In this document: positions 58,199 to 64,000 of the stretch, piece by piece
How positions within the stretch are numbered: the first letter of the stretch is position 1
Layout: every line of letters begins with the position of its first letter
Source: Quadrisphaera granulorum
Lineage (GTDB): Bacteria > Actinomycetota > Actinomycetes > Actinomycetales > Quadrisphaeraceae
Length of the DNA: 64,000 nucleotides
NCBI RefSeq assembly: GCF_003149145.1
Contig: NZ_QGDQ01000019.1
Location: forward strand, 1-64,000
Direction of reading: 5' to 3'
Made by a program: the position numbers and the translations under genes
The notes under the pieces: model-generated
What the model was told of the DNA's origin: nothing
The model's input: the letters and a program-made list of their open reading frames with translations, nothing else
Databases searched by the model: none

Positions 58199-60221
58199 GG
58201 ACGACTCCCACTGTCTCGATCACCAGCTCAGGCCCAGAGACCTCGGAGTAGGACAGCACCGAGACGGCTGGAGCTGACATCGCGACCAGGCGGCGCAGCG
58301 GGGCTCGAAGCGCCGGCGCGCACACCAGGACGGGTGTGAATCCCGCATCCTCGGCCATACGGACCTTACGGGCCGCCTCCTCCACGACGGCCTCGACACG
58401 CCCTGGGTCCATCGAGATCTGGGCGCCGACCTCGGTGACCCGCAGGGACTCGACGAGCTGGTGCTCGAGCAGCGGGTCGAGGGTGAGCACGCGGAGCTTG
58501 CCGTCGCGGATGTGCGGGGCGGCCACGGCCGGGCCGAGAGCGGCGCGGGCCGCCTCGACGAGGGAGGCCTGGTCGGTGCCGACCTTGGCGCGCAGGGAGA
58601 GTCCCTCGTAGATGCGGGCCAGGTCGCGGACCGGAACGCCCTCCTCGAGCATCGCCTGGAGCACGCGCTGCACCTCACCGAGAGTGAGCAGGGAGGGCAC
58701 CAGCTCGTCGACGACGGCGGCGTCGGTGGTCTTGAGGGAGTCCGTGAGGGACTTGACGTCCTCGCGGGAGAGCAGGCGGGCGGCGTTGGTGCGCACGATC
58801 TCCGCCAGGTGCGTCACGAGCACGGAGGCGCGGTCCACCACGGTGGCGCCGGTCATCTCCGCCTGGTGGCGCAGCTCCGCAGGAACCCACTTGCCGGCCA
58901 GTCCGAACACCGGCTCGGTGGTCGAGGTGCCGGGCAGGCCCTCGAGGTGGTCGCCCAGGGCCAGCACCTTGCCGGCGGGCGCCAGGCCGGTGCCGACCTC
59001 GACGCCGGAGATGCGGACGGCGTAGGTGGACAGCGGCAGGTCGAGGGAGTCGCGGGTACGGACGGGCGGGAGCACGATGCCCAGCTCCAGGGCAATCTTG
59101 CGGCGCAGCGAGCGCACCCGGTCGAGCAGGTCGCCGCCGGAAGCCGCGTCGACGAGGTCCACGAGGTCGGGCGCCAGCACGATCTCCAGCGGGTCCACGC
59201 GCATCTGCTGCATGAGCTGCTCGGGGGTCTCGGGCGTCGGGGCGACCGGACCGGCGTCGACGTCCACGACCTTGTCCGTCGTCTCCGTGGCCGGGACACG
59301 CTGGGCGAGCAGCAGCAGGCCGGCGCCGAGCACGAGGAACGGGAGCTTGGGCAGGCCGGGGATGAGGGCGATGACGATGGCGCCGCCACCGGTAATGCGC
59401 AGTGCGGTGCGGTGGCGCAGCAGCTGGGCCGCGGCGTCCGTGCCCATGTCGCCCTGGGAGGTGGCACGGGTCACGATGAGGCCGGTGGCGACGGACATGA
59501 GCAGCGCCGGGATCTGGGTGACCAGACCATCGCCGACCGTCAGGAGGCTGTAACGGTGCAGCGCCTCGGCCGGGTCGAGGCCCTTCTGCACCATCCCGAT
59601 GATGAAGCCGCCGATGAGGTTGATCAGGATGATGATGATGCCGGCGATCGCGTCGCCCTTGACGAACTTCGCACCACCGTCCATCGCACCGTAGAAGTCC
59701 GCCTCGGCGGTGACCTCGGCGCGGCGGGTGCGGGCGGTCTCTTCGTCGATGAGGCCGGCGTTGAGGTCGGCGTCGATGGCCATCTGCTTACCGGGCATCG
59801 CTTCGAGGGTGAACCGGGCGCCGACCTCGGCGACACGGCCCGCACCGTTGGTGATGACCAGGAACTGGATGACCACGAGGATCGTGAAGATCACCAGTCC
59901 GATGACCAGCGACCCGCCGACGACGAAGTCACCGAAGGCGTGGATGACCTTGCCGGCCTCGCCGTCGCGCAGGATGAGGCGCGTGGAGGCCACGTTGAGG
60001 CCGAGCCGGAACAGGGTCGCCACCAGCAGCAACGACGGGAAGATCGAGAAGTCGAGCGGGCGCTTGACGTACATCGCCGTGAGCAGGATCAACAGCCCGG
60101 TCACGATGTTGGTGGCGATGAGGAAGTCCAGCAGCTCCGACGGCAGCGGCACCACCAGCAGGAGGATGATGCCGACGACGCCTAGCGGCAGCGCCAGCGT
60201 GCTCAGGCGGCGGAAGTTCAC
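58173..60221 (-). CDS. flhA: Flagellar export gate protein FlhA
   Basis: 682 residues. Eight helices in the first 330 residues, the FHIPEP region SIFPSLLLVATLFRLGLNVASTRLIL, cytoplasmic loop FTLEAMPGKQMAIDADLNAGLIDEETARTRR, then the FlhAC domain. Membrane core of the flagellar type III export gate, driving proton-coupled export. Starts 189 bases after flhB. Confidence 0.97.
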   Translation of the reverse strand: MNFRRLSTLALPLGVVGIILLLVVPLPSELLDFLIATNIVTGLLILLTAMYVKRPLDFSIFPSLLLVATLFRLGLNVASTRLILRDGEAGKVIHAFGDFVVGGSLVIGLVIFTILVVIQFLVITNGAGRVAEVGARFTLEAMPGKQMAIDADLNAGLIDEETARTRRAEVTAEADFYGAMDGGAKFVKGDAIAGIIIILINLIGGFIIGMVQKGLDPAEALHRYSLLTVGDGLVTQIPALLMSVATGLIVTRATSQGDMGTDAAAQLLRHRTALRITGGGAIVIALIPGLPKLPFLVLGAGLLLLAQRVPATETTDKVVDVDAGPVAPTPETPEQLMQQMRVDPLEIVLAPDLVDLVDAASGGDLLDRVRSLRRKIALELGIVLPPVRTRDSLDLPLSTYAVRISGVEVGTGLAPAGKVLALGDHLEGLPGTSTTEPVFGLAGKWVPAELRHQAEMTGATVVDRASVLVTHLAEIVRTNAARLLSREDVKSLTDSLKTTDAAVVDELVPSLLTLGEVQRVLQAMLEEGVPVRDLARIYEGLSLRAKVGTDQASLVEAARAALGPAVAAPHIRDGKLRVLTLDPLLEHQLVESLRVTEVGAQISMDPGRVEAVVEEAARKVRMAEDAGFTPVLVCAPALRAPLRRLVAMSAPAVSVLSYSEVSGPELVIETVGVVHGANAVAA

Positions 60222-60410
60222 GGTGAGTCGCTCCCTCGTTGTCGCGTCGACCCGTAGGTCGAGCGCGATCGGTGGCTGTCCGTGGCCCTGCGTCGCCGTC
60301 CTGGCTCGATGTGCATCGGCAGACCGCGCCGTTCACTTGAACGGAGCAGTGCCATCACCCCTGCGGGCTACTGGTGAAGCTGGTCAGACCCTTGAGAACC
60401 GTCAGACGGC

Positions 60411-61517
60411 TCAGACGGGAACGGGCAGCGCGTTCGTCACGGGACTGGTGTGCACGCCCTTGACGCTCCCCCGCTGCCGCAGGGCCATGACGAAGGCGAG
60501 CACCTGCGCCACCGCGACGTACAGGTGCGGCGGCACCTCCTGGTCGACCTCGCAGGCCGAGTGCAGCGCACGGGCCAGCGGGATGTCGGCGACCATCGGC
60601 ACGCCGTGCTCGGCGGCCTTCTCGCGGATCTTCGCTGCGACGAACCCGGCACCCTTGGCGACGACGCGGGGCGCACCGCGCTCGGCGTCGTACCGAAGCG
60701 CCACGGCGACGTGCGTCGGGTTGACCATGACGACGTCCGCCGTCGCGACGTCGGCCATCATGCGGTTGCGGCTCATCTGCCGCTGCTTGGCGCGGATGGT
60801 CCCCTTGATGAGCGGGTTGCCCTCGGAGGACTTCATCTCGTCCTTGACCTCCTGCCGCGTCATCCGCAGCTCCTTGAGGTTCTTCCGCTTGGCGACGGCG
60901 TAGTCGACCACCGCAAGCACGAGACCGGCGATGACGGCGGTGCGGATGAGCGAGACGGCACTCCCCTGCACGGTGCTGAGGATGTTGGCCAGCGGCATCA
61001 TGTCCGAGGTCAGGAGCACCGGGAGCACAGCCTTGATGCTCATCCAGAGCACGGTGCCGATGACCACGGTCTTCAGCAGCGACTTGGCCATCTGCCACAG
61101 CTGCTGCGGGCTGACCATCTGCTTGATGCCCTTGATGACGTCGAGCCGCTTCCAGTTGGGCTTGGCCGCCTGGGTGGCCAGGTGCATGCCGCCCTGGGCG
61201 GCGCCGGACGCGATCGCGATGATCACCGTGACGACGGCGAGCGGCGCCAGCATGGGCACGATCGCCCCGCCGGCCAGCGCGAGAGCCTGCATGACTCGGG
61301 CCGGCTCCGGGTCGGCGGCCACGGTGTCGAGCAGACCGAACAGCGGCATGAGGTGCTCGCGCCCCGCGGACAGCGCCATCGGCACCGTCATGACGGCTCC
61401 GGCGAGGCCCAGCCACGCGCCGAGGTCCGGGGTCTTGGCCGACTGACCCTTCTTGCGGGCTTCGGCGAGCCGTTTGCCAGTCGGAGCTTCGGTCTTCTCC
61501 TGTCCCCCCTCGCTCAC
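60411..61517 (-). CDS. flhB: Flagellar export gate protein FlhB
   Basis: 368 residues. EKTEAPTGKRLAEARKKGQSAKTPDL at the N-terminus, four helices, then ADVVMVNPTHVAVALRYD with the autocleaved NPTH site that switches export from rod/hook to filament substrates. Overlaps the fliR stop by four bases. Confidence 0.97.
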   Translation of the reverse strand: MSEGGQEKTEAPTGKRLAEARKKGQSAKTPDLGAWLGLAGAVMTVPMALSAGREHLMPLFGLLDTVAADPEPARVMQALALAGGAIVPMLAPLAVVTVIIAIASGAAQGGMHLATQAAKPNWKRLDVIKGIKQMVSPQQLWQMAKSLLKTVVIGTVLWMSIKAVLPVLLTSDMMPLANILSTVQGSAVSLIRTAVIAGLVLAVVDYAVAKRKNLKELRMTRQEVKDEMKSSEGNPLIKGTIRAKQRQMSRNRMMADVATADVVMVNPTHVAVALRYDAERGAPRVVAKGAGFVAAKIREKAAEHGVPMVADIPLARALHSACEVDQEVPPHLYVAVAQVLAFVMALRQRGSVKGVHTSPVTNALPVPV

Positions 61518-62317
61518 GGCTCACCCCCCTCGGAGGTTGCGGCAGTGGCAGATGCGCTGAGCACCTGCTGCTGCTGGGTCGCGGCGCTCTCGGTGAGAGA
61601 GCGGGAGATCGAGGGGAGCATCGCGACGGCCAGCGCGGCCACGCTCAGGGTGACGAACACCTTCAGCGGGAAGCCGAGCGAGAACGCCTGCAGCGACGGG
61701 GCGGCGCGCGTGAGCAGGCCCAGCCCGACGTCGGTGAGGAAGAGGATGGCGATGAGCGGCCCGGCGATCTGCAGCGCGGCGACCACCACCTGGCCGGTGC
61801 CGTCGGTGACCACGCGGGAGAGCACCTCGAGCGAGAGCGGCTCGGACAGGCCCAGCACCCGGAAGCTGCTGGTGATGCCGTGCAGGAGGATGAGGTGGCC
61901 GTTGCTCGCGAACAGCAGCGTCATCGCGATCAGCTGGTAGGTACGGCCGAAGACTGCCGCTCCCGACTGCATCTGCGGGTCGAACGCCTGGGTGAGCTGG
62001 AAGCCGCCGAACAGGTCGATGAGGTTGCCAGCCGTCTGCACCGCCGCGAAGACGAGGTAGCAGACGAATCCCAGGGCCGCTCCGATGAGCACCTGCCACA
62101 CCGCCGAGGAGACGAGGGCGTCGGTGTCCAGGGAGAGGGTGGAGAAGTCCTGCGTGCCTCCGACGGCCAGGGTCAGGGCGAAGCCGATGAGGGCCTTCAC
62201 CCGGGCCGGTATGGCGCGGTGGGCGAACGGCGGGGCGATCACGAGCCACGCGGTGATGCGGAGCATCACCAGCAGGTAGCCCACGATGATCTGCATCGAG
62301 ACGTCCGGCATGGTCAT
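61514..62317 (-). CDS. fliR: Flagellar export gate protein FliR
   Basis: 267 residues, about six helices. LVMLRITAWLVIAPPFAHRAIPARVKALIGFAL, QTAGNLIDLFGGFQLTQAFDPQMQSGAAVFGRTYQL and GLLTRAAPSLQAFSLGFPLKVFVTL are standard FliR blocks. Helps FliP/Q form the export pore. Thirteen bases after fliQ. Confidence 0.95.
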   Translation of the reverse strand: MTMPDVSMQIIVGYLLVMLRITAWLVIAPPFAHRAIPARVKALIGFALTLAVGGTQDFSTLSLDTDALVSSAVWQVLIGAALGFVCYLVFAAVQTAGNLIDLFGGFQLTQAFDPQMQSGAAVFGRTYQLIAMTLLFASNGHLILLHGITSSFRVLGLSEPLSLEVLSRVVTDGTGQVVVAALQIAGPLIAILFLTDVGLGLLTRAAPSLQAFSLGFPLKVFVTLSVAALAVAMLPSISRSLTESAATQQQQVLSASATAATSEGGEP

Positions 62318-62330
62318 GGCGGTCCGGCCC

Positions 62331-62603
62331 TCAGCCCAGTGCGAGGAGGTCGGGGATCCTGTCGAACAGGCCGGTGGTGAAGCCGGTGATCTCCGCGAGC
62401 ATCCAGTGCCCGGTGATGAGCAGCACCACCCCGACGCCCACGGCCTTGGGCACGAAGCTGAGCGTGGGCTCCTGGATCTGCGTGACGGACTGGAAGAGGG
62501 AGATCGCGAACCCGATGACCAGGGCCGTCACGAGGAACGGCGCGGAGAGCTTGGCGCAGATCAGCATGGCCTGCACGGCGATGTCCATGATTGCGGAGTC
62601 CAT
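62331..62603 (-). CDS. fliQ: Flagellar export gate protein FliQ
   Basis: 90 residues, two helices: AVQAMLICAKLSAPFLVTALVIGFAISLFQSVTQIQEPTLSFVPKAVGV is the whole signature. ATG at 62603, two bases after the fliP stop; a longer upstream extension overlaps fliP and is not used. Confidence 0.95.
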   Translation of the reverse strand: MDSAIMDIAVQAMLICAKLSAPFLVTALVIGFAISLFQSVTQIQEPTLSFVPKAVGVGVVLLITGHWMLAEITGFTTGLFDRIPDLLALG

Positions 62604-62605
62604 GA

Positions 62606-63562
62606 TTACGCGTAGCTCCCCACCAGGGCCGTGACGATGAGGCCCCATCCGTTGACGAGCACGAAGAGCAGCAGCTTGAAGGGCAGCGACACGGTGACCG
62701 GCGGGAGCATCATCATGCCCATCGCCATCAGCGCGCCGGAGACGACGACGTCGATGACGAGGAACGGCACGAGGATGACGAAGCCGATGATGAACGCCGC
62801 CCGCAGCTCGGAGAGCACGAACGCGGGGATCAGCGTCAGCAGCGGCACGTCGGCCGGGTTGGCCGGGTTGGGCCGGTCGGCAGCGCGGGTGATGAGCGCC
62901 AGGTCCTCGCCGCGGGTCTGGGCGAGCATGAAGGTCCGTAGGGGCTCCACACCGAGGTGGTAGGCCGTCGTCTGATCCATGGTGCCCGCCAGGAACGGCT
63001 GAACAGCCACCTGGTTGATGTCGTTGATGACCGGCGCCATGACGAACAGCGACAGGAACAGCGCCAGACCGGCGAGCACCTGGTTGGGCGGCACCGTCAT
63101 GAGGCCGAGGGCGTTGCGGGTGATGCTCAGCACCACGATGATCTTGGTGAAGGCCGTGCACATGAGCAGCAGGGCCGGCGCCGCCGAGAGCAGCGTGATC
63201 ACGATGATCATCGTGATGGTCGAGCTGGGCTTGCCGTCGACGCCGTTGATGTTCACCGACACCGCCGGGTCGGTGGGAGCGCCGGGCGCCACCGGGGCTG
63301 CCGGGGCGGTCACCCCGGCGACGAGCTCCACGGGCGGCAGCTGGACCACGGGTCCCTCAGAGCTGACCGAGGAGCTGCTGGACGAGCTGCTCGTTGCCGG
63401 GCTGGCGGCGGCCGAGGGGGCCGAGACCAGCGAGGCGGCGCCAGCACCGAGCACGGCGAGCACGAGGGCGATCAGGACGACGGCGGAGCGGGTGCGGGCA
63501 GGGCGGGTCGCCCGCTGCGCGGCGGCGAGGAGCCGGCGCAGCGGGGAGGTGCTGGAGGTCAT
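62606..63562 (-). CDS. fliP: Flagellar export gate protein FliP
   Basis: 318 residues. An extended N-terminus with a signal-like helix and Ser-rich linker (about 90 residues) precedes the conserved core: TMIIVITLLSAAPALLLMCTAFTKIIVVLSITRNALGLMTVPPNQVLAGLALFLSLFVMAPV ... FVLSELRAAFIIGFVILVPFLVIDVVVS. FliP forms the pore pentamer with FliQ/R. Overlaps the fliO stop. Confidence 0.96.
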   Translation of the reverse strand: MTSSTSPLRRLLAAAQRATRPARTRSAVVLIALVLAVLGAGAASLVSAPSAAASPATSSSSSSSSVSSEGPVVQLPPVELVAGVTAPAAPVAPGAPTDPAVSVNINGVDGKPSSTITMIIVITLLSAAPALLLMCTAFTKIIVVLSITRNALGLMTVPPNQVLAGLALFLSLFVMAPVINDINQVAVQPFLAGTMDQTTAYHLGVEPLRTFMLAQTRGEDLALITRAADRPNPANPADVPLLTLIPAFVLSELRAAFIIGFVILVPFLVIDVVVSGALMAMGMMMLPPVTVSLPFKLLLFVLVNGWGLIVTALVGSYA

Positions 63563-64000
63563 CTCCTCGTCGTCCTCTCACGGATCACGTCGAGCGCCTG
63601 AGTCCAGGTCGCGGGAGACAGAGCGGTGCCGGCCAGCAGGGAGGAGCTGGTCTTGCGGGATCCTGCGGTGGTGCTGGCGACGACGCGGCGGCGTCCCCAG
63701 AGGGACTCCCCCACAGCCGATGCACCGGCGAGGGCGTCGCCGTCGTCCTCGCCCCCCAGGCGGGGGGCGGGGACGGCGTCGGCGATGCGGACGGGCTCGC
63801 TCACCGCGGACAGCGGCGTGCGGGCCAGGAGCTGCACGGACTGCTCGGTGACCCCGAGCACGAGGGCCTCGTCGCCGACCCGCAGCACGGTGACGCCGCT
63901 GGAGCGGCCGAGCGACTGGCGCCCCACCACTGCGAAGCGGCCGGAGTCCAGGCCGGCGCCTGCGCCGCGACGGCGCATCGTCCGGTACAGGAGCCACATG
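63559..64000 (-). CDS. fliO: FliO-like protein, 5' end beyond the window
   Basis: At least 146 residues. Starts within WLLYRTMRRRGAGAGLDSGRFAVVGRQSLGRSSGVTVLRVGDEALVLGVTEQSVQLL, the FliO cytoplasmic domain after its single helix; the helix and true start lie to the right of the window, so the methionine at 63999 is probably internal. FliO helps assemble FliP. First visible gene of the export operon. Confidence 0.8.
   Translation of the reverse strand, partial: MWLLYRTMRRRGAGAGLDSGRFAVVGRQSLGRSSGVTVLRVGDEALVLGVTEQSVQLLARTPLSAVSEPVRIADAVPAPRLGGEDDGDALAGASAVGESLWGRRRVVASTTAGSRKTSSSLLAGTALSPATWTQALDVIRERTTRR

Noticed and set aside
58461-60185. 574-aa plus frame
   Set aside because: Antisense of flhA; composition typical of such shadows.
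62604-63161. Long N-terminal extension of FliQ
   Set aside because: Would overlap fliP in another frame; FliQ is about 90 residues.

Overview
High-GC actinobacterial chromosome fragment. Mycothiol-type enzymes, SigE-type sigma factor, PadR/DUF1700-type pair, LCP proteins, DUF6480 and a full flagellar export locus (fliO-P-Q-R-flhB-flhA-flhF-like-PilZ-csrA) together suggest a motile actinobacterium, perhaps near Kineococcus or Quadrisphaera. That placement is inference; no rRNA or marker gene is present.

Layout. 0-4.7 kb: small genes (GNAT, P-loop kinases, ComB-like, mycothiol-dependent isomerase family) separated by a degenerate, dispersed intergenic repeat; one kinase is frameshifted. 4.8-10.5 kb: a UPF0014/FetB permease, then a minus-strand unit made of response regulator, sensor kinase, two COG4705-type membrane proteins with a 40-aa protein between them, and DedA. 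The two transcripts carry a near-identical leader just before their start codons. 10.7-17.2 kb: VOC protein, PadR plus its membrane partner, VapBC, SigE sigma factor with a coupled membrane protein and lipoprotein, and a frameshifted phosphinothricin-type acetyltransferase. 17.2-21.3 kb: arsenic operon (arsR divergent from arsM-acr3-arsC-arsC-arsC-like). 21.4-24.5 kb: acyltransferase, GNAT, His-rich membrane protein.

24.6-39.8 kb is the most interesting part. A copper operon (copZ, a 56-aa protein, copA, csoR) is followed by a minus-strand complex-I-like cluster with all seven membrane subunits (nuoA, H, J, K, L, M, N). The only peripheral-arm gene is a degenerate NuoB/NuoD-like fusion with about 130 residues of Asp-Met-Asp-Met-Ser-Asp-His-Gly repeats. 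Next come a DUF305 lipoprotein, a DUF6153-type protein and a BNR-type lipoprotein. Four near-identical CsoR-type palindromes (TACCC...GGGTA) lie before copZ (two), nuoA and the DUF6153/DUF305 pair. This suggests one copper regulon that includes the complex-I-like assembly.

40-41.7 kb: NlpC/P60 hydrolase under a ydaO-type (c-di-AMP) riboswitch, and a 2Fe-2S ferredoxin-like protein. 41.9-47.4 kb: an integrated element next to tRNA-Arg(ACG), with an ImmR/ImmA-like control module (XRE regulator, ImmA/IrrE protease, MAB_1171c-type membrane protein, PAP2 protein) divergent from an endolysin-like protein, excisionase and tyrosine integrase. 47.6-55.3 kb: core-like genes (lipoprotein, tRNA-Ser, two LCP enzymes, PfpI/DJ-1, DUF6480, GCS2-type glutamate-cysteine ligase). 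55.3-64 kb: flagellar export operon on the minus strand, running off the right edge inside fliO.
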